A program made the position numbers and the translations under genes. 64,000 nucleotides of DNA from Caldifarciminota bacterium (lineage in GTDB: Bacteria; Hydrothermota; Hydrothermia; UBA1063; CAJXJZ01), in the NCBI GenBank assembly GCA_027038175.1, contig JALVYB010000060.1:1-64000 (forward strand), given 5' to 3'. Below the pieces are notes generated by a model. It was not told where the DNA came from and searched no databases. It saw only the letters and a program-made list of their open reading frames with translations. The first letter of the stretch is position 1. Every line of letters begins with the position of its first letter. Shown piece by piece: positions 53,338 to 61,737 of this stretch.

Positions 53338-54716
53338 ACCCTGTTTCCAACCTGCCACCTGTAGTAAGGGAAATACTGTCTACATATGAGTTCTATCTTG
53401 TTGGTGGAAGCGTGAGAGATATTCTACTCGACAAAACGCCCTCTGACTATGACCTTACAGGTTCAGACATTGCAAGAGTACTTGCCCATTTCAAAAAACA
53501 TGGGAAAATCGTTCCCCTTGATGAGAAAGAAGGGGAATACAGGGTAGTCCTTAAAAACTTCTGGATTGATGTATCCAGGATGAAAGGTAAAACTATTGTT
53601 GAGGACTTACAGAAAAGAGATTTTACCATAAATAGTCTTGCTATTGATAAAAATGGTAACATCATTGATCCCTGTGGGGGAAGAGTGGATTTAAAAAACG
53701 GTATTATAAAAACATTCAAGGAAGAGAACCTTTTAAGCGACCCGTTAAGAATACTAAGGGCATTCAGATTTTATGCCACACTTGGTTATGAAATTGAAAA
53801 AGACACCCTGACCTGGATTAAAAAACACAAAAACCTTTTGGGTAATGTATCCGGTGAAAGAATCCATCAGGAACTTATTTTAATTCTCTCCTCTCAAAGA
53901 GTGTATGAGACCTTTAAACTCATGTGTGAGTTAAAAGTTATGGATGTGATTTTCCCCTGCGTAAAAAGACTTAGAGAAACAGCCCAGAGATACTACAATG
54001 AGCAGAACCTTCTCTATCATTCACTCATGGTTCTGAAATATCTTGAAGAGAACTTACAGAAAACAAAGGTTCACACACGTCCGGTGTTTATGCTTGGTGC
54101 ATTTCTCCATGACATTGGAAAACCGCTTACAATAGCATACGATGAGGAAGGAAACACCCATTTCCACGGTCATGATAAAGAAGGTGCCCGGTTAATTGAA
54201 AAAAGACTAAAAGAATTAAAATTCTCAAACCGGGAAATAGATGATGTAAAAAAGATAATAGAATTCCACATGTATCCTCATCATCTTGCTGGTGTATCTG
54301 AGCTCACAAAGAAGGCAGTAGCCCGTTTTTTAAGAAGAACTGGCGAATACGCCGATTTTCTGCTTTACTTTGCCGAAGCAGATGCAAAAGCCTCGCCACC
54401 GAGAGAGGGTGGGATGACGGGCTATGAAAAATTACGAAATTTGATAAAAGAAATAAGAGAGGAATCAAAGGAAAAACCTCCCAGAATCTTAACGGGATAT
54501 GACCTTATAGAACTGGGCTTTGAGCCTTCACCTCTCTTTAGAGTAATTCTTGAAGACGTAGAGGACGAATTTAAGGCGGGTACTTTGAAAAATAAGGAAG
54601 ATGCTTTACAATATGTTAAAAAGAAATACAAACAGGAGGGAGCGTATGATACACATAGTACTGGCAATAGTGCTGTCAATCCCAACAGGGATAGCACAGC
54701 ACCCGGTAAGGAATAA
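53334..54716 (+). CDS. cca: CCA-adding tRNA nucleotidyltransferase with HD domain
   Basis: A 460-residue class II nucleotidyltransferase. N-terminal motif GGSVRDILL with catalytic SDYDLTG, then RRDFTINSLA-type and DPLRILRAFRF segments, followed by an HD phosphohydrolase domain (FLHDIGKP, HFHGHDKEGA). The tRNA genes here lack encoded CCA, so this activity is required; whether it adds full CCA or A only is not decidable by eye. The last 24 or so residues overlap the next gene by 71 bases and look like non-homologous read-on. The start is coupled (ATGA) to a secreted-protein gene, an unusual pairing. Confidence 0.9.
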   Translation: MNPVSNLPPVVREILSTYEFYLVGGSVRDILLDKTPSDYDLTGSDIARVLAHFKKHGKIVPLDEKEGEYRVVLKNFWIDVSRMKGKTIVEDLQKRDFTINSLAIDKNGNIIDPCGGRVDLKNGIIKTFKEENLLSDPLRILRAFRFYATLGYEIEKDTLTWIKKHKNLLGNVSGERIHQELILILSSQRVYETFKLMCELKVMDVIFPCVKRLRETAQRYYNEQNLLYHSLMVLKYLEENLQKTKVHTRPVFMLGAFLHDIGKPLTIAYDEEGNTHFHGHDKEGARLIEKRLKELKFSNREIDDVKKIIEFHMYPHHLAGVSELTKKAVARFLRRTGEYADFLLYFAEADAKASPPREGGMTGYEKLRNLIKEIREESKEKPPRILTGYDLIELGFEPSPLFRVILEDVEDEFKAGTLKNKEDALQYVKKKYKQEGAYDTHSTGNSAVNPNRDSTAPGKE

Positions 54717-57700
54717 CTTACAACCACCAAAAAACTCTATTGCACCGACTACAGAAACTAAAAATGACTATACTCACTCTCAAATACCATCTACTTACAG
54801 AGGAAGACTGGTTCCAATAAAGTTTCATAGATATACAAAAGGGCAAACACCTTCCAGAGAACCTCTACCGCTTTTTTCAGAGGATTTTGAAGGAACTTTT
54901 CCTCCCTCTGGCTGGCAGGTACAGTCACAGCAGACCGCAGATTCCACATGGCATCAGGACTCAAGATGGAGCCACTCCGGAAACTACAGTGCCATTGTAT
55001 GGTGGTCATACCAGGACCAGAATGAATGGCTTATTACACCAGAAGTTGAACTTACAGGTTCTTCCACGGGACACTACTACTTCTCATTCTGGACCTACGC
55101 ATATAAGGGGTCCACGCAGGGAGACCATTACTATGTCCTCATGTCCACTGACCATGGGGCAACATGGGACACACTCCTTGACTTTTCCAGTTACACAGCA
55201 CCGGATACAGGATGGGTGGATACCCAGTATATTTTTGATGTATCATCTTATGCAGGTGATACTGTGCAATTTGCCTTCCAGGCAGTTGCAACAGGCGGTC
55301 TATGGTATATATGGGCGATAGACGATGTAGAGATATCCTCACCGTTCAATCATGATGTAGCAGTTCTCCAGATAACTTCTCCAGCATCTGATACAATTTT
55401 AAACGGAACGTATCCAATAAGAGCATTATTCAAAAATAAGGGTCTTTCCACTGATACATTCACTGCAAGGGCAGTTGTGGATTCTGAAAGCGTCACAGTA
55501 CTGGATACATCCTTTGATATTGTCCTTGCACCAGAAGAGGTAATAGACACATCCTTCGGTGATTTTGATTTTACAGTTGACGGAGGACACTATACTGTTG
55601 TTATTTACGCTAACTCCTCAAACGACGAAGAGACGTCTGATAATACACTTGCAACAAGTATATATGCATACAACCCCCATCACGGTGGACCAGATGAATT
55701 TGGTTACACATTTTTAGATAGCGATGCCCCAACAGGTCCTTCATTCAACTGGATTGACCCAACTTCCGGCACAGAACTAACGCTGGGAGATGATGATACA
55801 GTAACCATTCATCTTCCCTTCCCGTTTAAATTCTATGATGCAACAATAAACTCACTTATCCTCTCATCTAACGGATTCCTATCCACCTACTCCAATGGTA
55901 CAGGTATTGCTAACAGAAATCTGCCAGATACAACAAGAGAGAACATAATAGCCCCATGGTGGGATGACCAGAATCCCTCTGCACAGGGACACATTTATTA
56001 TTACGTGCCATCGGATTCATCCTATGCACTCATTGCATTTGTAAATGTTCCACACTATGGCCAGACCGATGGTAATACTTACGAGGTGATACTGTATCCA
56101 AATGGTAACATATTGATGCAGTATGAACATCTTGATACAGCATACATAGACGGAAGCACTGTGGGTATTCAGGGAGGACACGGATACAACAACTATTATC
56201 TTTTATACACTTACAACGGTTCACCGATTTTGCCACACGACTCACTCGCAATTCTCTTTAAATATCCTGTATACAATTACCAGTTAAGCCTCACTGACAT
56301 AACAGCCCCATTTATGTTTCCTCTCCATTCTTACGATAATCCTGTAATAGATGTAACAATCAGTAACCTCGGAATAAATCAAGTAGCCAATGTGCCAGTC
56401 GTTCTTGAAGTGTGGAAAGACACAGACCTTATTATTCAATCAACCGACTATGTATCACTTGATAGTTTTGCAACCACCACAATGAGTTTTGAAATATCCG
56501 GTCCACTTCTTTCATCCGGTAAATATGACGTTGTTGTTTATCACCAACTTTCACAGGATGAAAGGCACGACGATGATACAATAAGAACTTACTTTTACTT
56601 AACAGATGCAACCATAGATTTTGAGAATGGGTATCCTCTGTTCAGCCTTCAAAGTGGATGGGAATGGGGTGCCCCCACATACGAGAGTGCACCCTCAGCA
56701 TATAGCGGAAATTATCTTGTTGGCACAGTACTCGATGATAACTATGAAAATGACGCCAATTACATAATGGAGAGAAAGTTCGTGGTAACAGGTGCAAACC
56801 CCACTTTATTGTTCTATCACTGGTACGATATTGAATCCAGATATGATGGAGGAAACGTTAAAATATCAAGGGATGGAGGACAGACATTCGATATACTAAC
56901 TCCTATGGGAGGCTACCCGTATGATTCAATAAATGGAAATAACTCCGGTATTCCCAATGAACCTGGATTTTCTGGCCATTTGAAGAAATGGGAACTTGCA
57001 GTTTTCCCTGTCACAGGATGCAATAATGGGGATACTGTTATTATAAGATGGCAGTTTGGCTCAGATGGGTCTGTCAATTACCCTGGATGGTATATAGACG
57101 ACGTGGCAGGTATTGACCTTGAACCGTATTACCCAGAGCACGACCTTATGGTTATGAATATAGGTCCTGAATCAGTGGTCGATGCAAACTCATACTTCAT
57201 ACCACAGATTACTGTGATGAACCAGGGTAAAAACTCTGAAGATGGTGTTCTTGTTGCAATCGTTGATTCCGAAGGGATTAATTTACAGGGACAGACCATC
57301 CAATTCCATCTCAATGCCCTTTCCAGCCAAACGTTCTATCTTGACCCTGTATTCACCGGTGAACCGGGAATATATTACCATGTTAAAGCCCATATTTTAC
57401 CGGTAAGCGGAGAGGATACGACAAACAATACCCTTACAAAAACATTTGTCACTGCCAATCTTGTCAAGGCGATTGAGGTACCTGTTGCCACTACTAACCC
57501 TGACATAGATGGGATAATCAAGGATGGAGAATGGGATGATGCGATAAAAGTTGATATTTCAGACATATACGGGCAGACAGGGACAGTGGTAGAGCCTCTT
57601 TCTGCAACACTTTATATGAAACTCGACACTGTTCTGGGACGTCTATTTGTAGCAGTATCTCAGAAAGTGGATTCCACCTATGACGATTATGACCAGATAG

Positions 57701-58368
57701 GACTATTCTTTGATGATAACAACGACGGTCTCTTCCCGGCTCCAGGTAATAACTCAGAAGGAAATTACTGGTTAGTCTATCACCCATCTGGTATAAGCTT
57801 TATCTATAGACCACTTTACAGTGATGGAACTGTTGGAGACACGGTATCACTCAATTTCCAGAGGGGCATAGGTGGCACCAATGGGACGATTACATACGAA
57901 GCAGAAATACCACTTGGATCTCAGGATGAATATATAGGCGTAGACCCGCATGACACCATGGGATTCTTCATGTATGCTTATAACGCCTCAAACGACACAT
58001 ATTATGGCTGGTGGCCTCAGGACCTCTCAATGAATAACTGGAACAAACCCGCTTACTATGGCAAGATATACATGACCGAGTGGACAGGAGTAAATGAGAA
58101 GAGGGATAACGTAAATAAATTCAGGCTGTTAACAGAGAACACGATTTTCAAAAAGAATATTTCACTCAAACTGAACGTACCAGAAAAGAGCAACATAAGG
58201 GTAAGGCTCTTTGACATTCAGGGACGTGTTGCAAAAGATAATACATATACACTTAGCGCAGGTACTCATACGATAAATATAGCGAGGAACCTTAAAAACG
58301 GAATTTACTTCATCCAGATAAACTCAAAAGACAACACCATCCAGCGAAAAATTCTTATAACAGAATAA
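54646..58368 (+). CDS. giant secreted adhesin-like protein with C-terminal sorting domain
   Basis: A 1240-residue protein. The ATG at 54646 has AGGAGGGAG just upstream and starts a clean signal peptide, so the longer frame is rejected. The first module (about 60-230) is a cleaved-adhesin/MAM-like domain (EDFEGTFPPSGWQVQSQ ... IDDVEI). Repeated CARDB-like Ig modules follow, each opening HDVAVLQI or HDLMVMNIGP, then a second adhesin-like module, a carbohydrate-binding-like region (about 940-1150) and a type A sorting domain (RLFDIQGRVA ... LKNGIYFIQI). I predict surface attachment to substrate or neighbours. A terminator follows directly. Confidence 0.88.
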   Translation: MIHIVLAIVLSIPTGIAQHPVRNNLQPPKNSIAPTTETKNDYTHSQIPSTYRGRLVPIKFHRYTKGQTPSREPLPLFSEDFEGTFPPSGWQVQSQQTADSTWHQDSRWSHSGNYSAIVWWSYQDQNEWLITPEVELTGSSTGHYYFSFWTYAYKGSTQGDHYYVLMSTDHGATWDTLLDFSSYTAPDTGWVDTQYIFDVSSYAGDTVQFAFQAVATGGLWYIWAIDDVEISSPFNHDVAVLQITSPASDTILNGTYPIRALFKNKGLSTDTFTARAVVDSESVTVLDTSFDIVLAPEEVIDTSFGDFDFTVDGGHYTVVIYANSSNDEETSDNTLATSIYAYNPHHGGPDEFGYTFLDSDAPTGPSFNWIDPTSGTELTLGDDDTVTIHLPFPFKFYDATINSLILSSNGFLSTYSNGTGIANRNLPDTTRENIIAPWWDDQNPSAQGHIYYYVPSDSSYALIAFVNVPHYGQTDGNTYEVILYPNGNILMQYEHLDTAYIDGSTVGIQGGHGYNNYYLLYTYNGSPILPHDSLAILFKYPVYNYQLSLTDITAPFMFPLHSYDNPVIDVTISNLGINQVANVPVVLEVWKDTDLIIQSTDYVSLDSFATTTMSFEISGPLLSSGKYDVVVYHQLSQDERHDDDTIRTYFYLTDATIDFENGYPLFSLQSGWEWGAPTYESAPSAYSGNYLVGTVLDDNYENDANYIMERKFVVTGANPTLLFYHWYDIESRYDGGNVKISRDGGQTFDILTPMGGYPYDSINGNNSGIPNEPGFSGHLKKWELAVFPVTGCNNGDTVIIRWQFGSDGSVNYPGWYIDDVAGIDLEPYYPEHDLMVMNIGPESVVDANSYFIPQITVMNQGKNSEDGVLVAIVDSEGINLQGQTIQFHLNALSSQTFYLDPVFTGEPGIYYHVKAHILPVSGEDTTNNTLTKTFVTANLVKAIEVPVATTNPDIDGIIKDGEWDDAIKVDISDIYGQTGTVVEPLSATLYMKLDTVLGRLFVAVSQKVDSTYDDYDQIGLFFDDNNDGLFPAPGNNSEGNYWLVYHPSGISFIYRPLYSDGTVGDTVSLNFQRGIGGTNGTITYEAEIPLGSQDEYIGVDPHDTMGFFMYAYNASNDTYYGWWPQDLSMNNWNKPAYYGKIYMTEWTGVNEKRDNVNKFRLLTENTIFKKNISLKLNVPEKSNIRVRLFDIQGRVAKDNTYTLSAGTHTINIARNLKNGIYFIQINSKDNTIQRKILITE

Positions 58369-58370
58369 TA

Positions 58371-58396
58371 AAAAAGGGGGCAAACGCCCCCTTTTT
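58371..58396 (+). terminator. intrinsic terminator after the adhesin gene
   Basis: Stem GGGGGC (58376-58381), loop AAAC, stem GCCCCC (58386-58391), with A-tract before and T-tract after. The form matches the terminator at 52404 and is probably bidirectional. Confidence 0.9.
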
Positions 58397-58427
58397 ATTT
58401 CCGCTATATTTCTTTTATCATTAAACA

Positions 58428-59597
58428 ATGTCCATTAAACGTTCCCCTATTTACTATCTCTCACTCTCTTATCTCTTTACTCTCTTTGTTTCTATCACAA
58501 TGCAAACAATAGTCCTCGGCGTTTTTGGAATTCTATTCCTGTTTTCCATTCAAAAACGCATAGAATATATAAAAAACAGAACTGCTGTCGCATTATTTAT
58601 ATTTTTCTTCACAGCCCTTTTTACCTCACTTTTTTCATCTTATCCTCTTTACGCGATCAAAAAGGCCTCTGGCCTGTTTTTTGAGACCTTCTTTGCCCTT
58701 CTTTTGGGCATGTACTCAGCAGAATACAGTGAGGATATAAAAAAATACGCCATCCATTTTTTCGTAATATTTGCAGGGGTTGTGCTTATTCTTTACCTCA
58801 TTTCACCCTATAAATTTTCCCCTCTTATTAATAGACACGGCGTATTGACAGGTTTCCTGGGTGGAAAACTCACCTACCCCGGTGTCATAACCTCATTTGG
58901 TAGTGTTATCACTGAGAAACTCTCATATAGATGTGGTATCACTATATGCTCTGCTGCCCTTATTTTCCTTCTCACACTTGCTTTTAACGGTTCAAGAAGC
59001 TATATAGTTGGTGTATTCCTATCTGCCATTACTCTACTGGTTATTAACATTAAAAAACTGAAAAATACCTTTATCCCAGCCCTTATACTCGGAACTTTGC
59101 TAATACTGATTATACCACAATCAAGGGCACGTATTCTAAGTATGGAACCGGGTAGAATGGACAAAAGCATACAGATAAGATTTCATCTCTGGGAAATAGG
59201 TATGGATGTGGTTAAAAAACATCCTCTAACAGGAATTGGGTTTGAGACATGGCCTCTTTTTGCAGATAGCATTATTAACAAAAGTGAAGATACCTTCTTA
59301 AAAAGCGTTCTTACCCAAAATAATATTGACACACGGGCAGTACGAGGACATCTGCATAATACATACCTCATGATGCTTGTAAACGGTGGCGTAATTTTGT
59401 TCGTCTCTTTTATTTACCTTATATTTACAATGCTGAAAGAGGCTTTTTTACTGGAAGACAGGATGAAATTTGCGCTTTTATTCATGCTAATTACCTTTTT
59501 CATAGCAGGCTTCTCTGAATACAATTTTTCAGATACAGAGGTTATCCATTCTGTGTTCTTCTTTACGGGCCTATACTTAGGAGGCAAAAGGTCATAA
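58428..59597 (+). CDS. O-antigen ligase/polymerase-like membrane protein
   Basis: A 389-residue protein with about ten membrane segments and one large periplasmic loop near the C-terminal half containing RFHLWEIGMDVVKKHPLTGIGFETW and HLHNTYLMMLVNGG, the Wzy/WaaL (O-antigen ligase) pattern. It would polymerise or ligate surface polysaccharide onto lipid A core. No ribosome binding site is seen. Its stop overlaps the ATG of the next glycosyltransferase gene by one base (TAATG). Confidence 0.85.
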   Translation: MSIKRSPIYYLSLSYLFTLFVSITMQTIVLGVFGILFLFSIQKRIEYIKNRTAVALFIFFFTALFTSLFSSYPLYAIKKASGLFFETFFALLLGMYSAEYSEDIKKYAIHFFVIFAGVVLILYLISPYKFSPLINRHGVLTGFLGGKLTYPGVITSFGSVITEKLSYRCGITICSAALIFLLTLAFNGSRSYIVGVFLSAITLLVINIKKLKNTFIPALILGTLLILIIPQSRARILSMEPGRMDKSIQIRFHLWEIGMDVVKKHPLTGIGFETWPLFADSIINKSEDTFLKSVLTQNNIDTRAVRGHLHNTYLMMLVNGGVILFVSFIYLIFTMLKEAFLLEDRMKFALLFMLITFFIAGFSEYNFSDTEVIHSVFFFTGLYLGGKRS

Positions 59598-60355
59598 TGA
59601 AAATCTCCCTTGTTGTAATCACGTATAACGAAGAGAAATACATAAAAGGGTGTATTGAAAGTGCGAGGGATATTGTAGATGAAGTTGTGATTGTGGATTC
59701 TTTTTCCACTGACAGAACCGTGGAGATAGCAGAGTCGCTTGGAGCAAGGGTTTTAAAACGGGAGTTTAAAGGATACGCAGATCAGAAAAACTTTGCAATA
59801 GACAACGCGAATGGAGAATGGATAATCTCACTTGATGCGGACGAGAGACTATCCCTCAAGTTAAAAGAGGAGATTAAAAAACGTATAGGCAAAGAAGAAT
59901 ATGTGGCTTACTATGTCCCGAGAAAAAACTATTATATGGGAAAACCCTTAAAATGCTGGTCACCTGATAGAATTGTTCGGATAGTGAAAAAGGGAAAGGC
60001 AAGATGGCAGGGGCTTGTTCATGAAAAAATGATGGTAGAGGGAAAAACAGGCGTAATGAAGAATCCCATAATCCATTATCCTTTTGAGAACCTGCAGGAC
60101 CAGTACAATAAAAACCTTAAATATGCAAGGCTTCTTGCAGAAGAAAAATATAAAAATGGCGTGAAGTTTAAAGTAATAGACCTCCTGTTGCGTCCCTTTT
60201 TGAACTTCTCAAAACATTTCTTTCTTAAAAGATGTATGTTTGAGGGGATAAGAGGTCTTATTTTTTCGCTGTTTTACTTTTCATACACTGTATGGAAATA
60301 CAGTTTTCTTTATGAACTCTATCACACGGAGGAGGAAGATGGTAAAAACCTATGA
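59597..60355 (+). CDS. GT2-family glycosyltransferase (LPS core type)
   Basis: A 252-residue GT-A enzyme of the WaaE/KdtX type. Motifs LVVITYNEEKYIKGCIESA, VDEVVIVDSFSTDRTVEIA, KREFKGYADQKNFAI and the metal-binding DADE are complete, with a hydrophobic C-terminal segment. The group transfers glucose or a similar sugar to lipopolysaccharide inner core. It is coupled to the O-antigen ligase gene upstream; both belong to surface glycan synthesis. It overlaps the next gene by 17 bases. Confidence 0.9.
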   Translation: MKISLVVITYNEEKYIKGCIESARDIVDEVVIVDSFSTDRTVEIAESLGARVLKREFKGYADQKNFAIDNANGEWIISLDADERLSLKLKEEIKKRIGKEEYVAYYVPRKNYYMGKPLKCWSPDRIVRIVKKGKARWQGLVHEKMMVEGKTGVMKNPIIHYPFENLQDQYNKNLKYARLLAEEKYKNGVKFKVIDLLLRPFLNFSKHFFLKRCMFEGIRGLIFSLFYFSYTVWKYSFLYELYHTEEEDGKNL

Positions 60356-60755
60356 AATAACCCTTCATACACACGGTTTCTGTGACATACATGATATAAC
60401 AGACACGGTACGGGAAAAATTAAGAGAATCCGGGTTAAAAGAGGGCATGTGTCTTGTTTTTATACCCGGTGCAACAGCAGCTGTAACGACGACAGAATAC
60501 GAACCAGGCAACGTGCAGGACTATAAGGAATTTATGGAAAGGTTAATACCCAGTGATAAGCCCTATCACCATAACGCTACATGGCACGATGGAAATGGTT
60601 TTTCTCACCTTCGGGCAAGCCTTCAAAAAGCCTCTTTATGCGTGCCTTTCAAAGATGCCCGTCTTATACTTGGAACATGGCAAAACATTGTAGTTATAGA
60701 TTTTGATAACAGGGCAAGAACGAGAAAAGTAGTCATCCAGTTTCAGGGGGAATAA
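60339..60755 (+). CDS. YjbQ/UPF0047 family protein
   Basis: A 138-residue member of the UPF0047 (YjbQ) family, recognised by VFIPGATAAVTTTEYEP, HNATWHDGNGFSHLRASL, LGTWQNIVVIDFDNRARTRKV. Some members have a secondary thiamine phosphate synthase activity, which would fit thiC and thi4 in this window but is not proven. The ATG at 60339 has GGAGGAGG upstream, inside the end of the glycosyltransferase gene. The frame also opens at 60312, without a good site. Confidence 0.88.
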   Translation: MVKTYEITLHTHGFCDIHDITDTVREKLRESGLKEGMCLVFIPGATAAVTTTEYEPGNVQDYKEFMERLIPSDKPYHHNATWHDGNGFSHLRASLQKASLCVPFKDARLILGTWQNIVVIDFDNRARTRKVVIQFQGE

Positions 60756-60807
60756 ATGCACAAACATTCATGCCCCATTATAATAAACCTTAACAGCGGA
60801 GGTTTTT

Positions 60808-61722
60808 ATGTCCCAAAAAGAAATTATTGAGGAAATACAGAGATTAAAGAAAGAAAAGAATGCGGTAATTCTTGCACACAACTACCAGAGAGAGGAAATC
60901 CAGGAAGTCGCAGATATTATAGGAGACTCTCTTGACCTCTCAAGGAAAGCACAGAATATAGAAAAAGATATCATTGTATTTGCAGGCGTGAAATTCATGG
61001 CAGAAACTGCAAAAATCCTGTCTCCCGAAAAGAAAGTGCTACTTCCTCATCCAGATGCCACATGTGAGATGGCTGATATGGTGACAAGGGAAGATGTTAT
61101 AAGATTAAAGAAAGAGCATCCTGATGCTCAGGTTGTATGCTACGTAAATACATACGCAGATGTAAAGGCAGAGTGTGATATATGCTGTACCTCAAGAAAC
61201 GCAGCAAACGTTGTAAAAAGCCTTGAGGCAGAGGAAATTATCTTCATCCCTGACAGAAACCTGGCAAACTACGTTCAAAAACAGGTACCTGAGAAAAAAA
61301 TTATACCTTTTGACGGATACTGTTACGTTCACGATGAACTTATCACAGTAAAGGATGTTATACTTCAGAAAGAAAAGCACAAAGACGCCCCCGTGATTAC
61401 ACATCCTGAGGCAAGAGAGGAGGTACTTAAAATCTCTGATTATGTGGCATCAACAAATGGGATGATAAAAGTTATAAAAGAAGTGGATGCAAAGGAGTTC
61501 ATCATTGCAACAGAAATAGATATGACAACAAGGCTAAAAAGGGAATTTCCGGATAAAACCTTTTATCCGGCAAGTAAAAATGCCATTTGCAGGGGTATGA
61601 AAACCATAACGCTTGAAAGTATTTATAGAAGTCTGAAGGATGAAGTATACGAGATAACACTCCCTGATGAGATAATCAAAAAGGCAAAAGACGCCATCTT
61701 AAAAATGATTGCAATATCATGA
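60808..61722 (+). CDS. nadA: quinolinate synthase A
   Basis: A 304-residue [4Fe-4S] enzyme that condenses iminoaspartate with dihydroxyacetone phosphate to quinolinate for NAD. Motifs: ILAHNYQREEIQEVADIIGDSL at the N-terminus (as shorter blocks), FAGVKFMAETAKIL, the cysteine-rich CYVNTYADVKAECDICCTS region, TNGMIK, ATEIDM and NAICRGMK. GCGGAGG lies before the ATG. nadB and nadC are not visible. It is oxygen-sensitive, in line with an anaerobic life. Confidence 0.95.
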   Translation: MSQKEIIEEIQRLKKEKNAVILAHNYQREEIQEVADIIGDSLDLSRKAQNIEKDIIVFAGVKFMAETAKILSPEKKVLLPHPDATCEMADMVTREDVIRLKKEHPDAQVVCYVNTYADVKAECDICCTSRNAANVVKSLEAEEIIFIPDRNLANYVQKQVPEKKIIPFDGYCYVHDELITVKDVILQKEKHKDAPVITHPEAREEVLKISDYVASTNGMIKVIKEVDAKEFIIATEIDMTTRLKREFPDKTFYPASKNAICRGMKTITLESIYRSLKDEVYEITLPDEIIKKAKDAILKMIAIS

Positions 61723-61737
61723 AAAAGGGGATGGATT

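Noticed and set aside
60756-60807. Possible separate nadA promoter with TATAAT at 60779
   Set aside because: No acceptable -35 at 16-18 bases; may be weakly active but not supportable.
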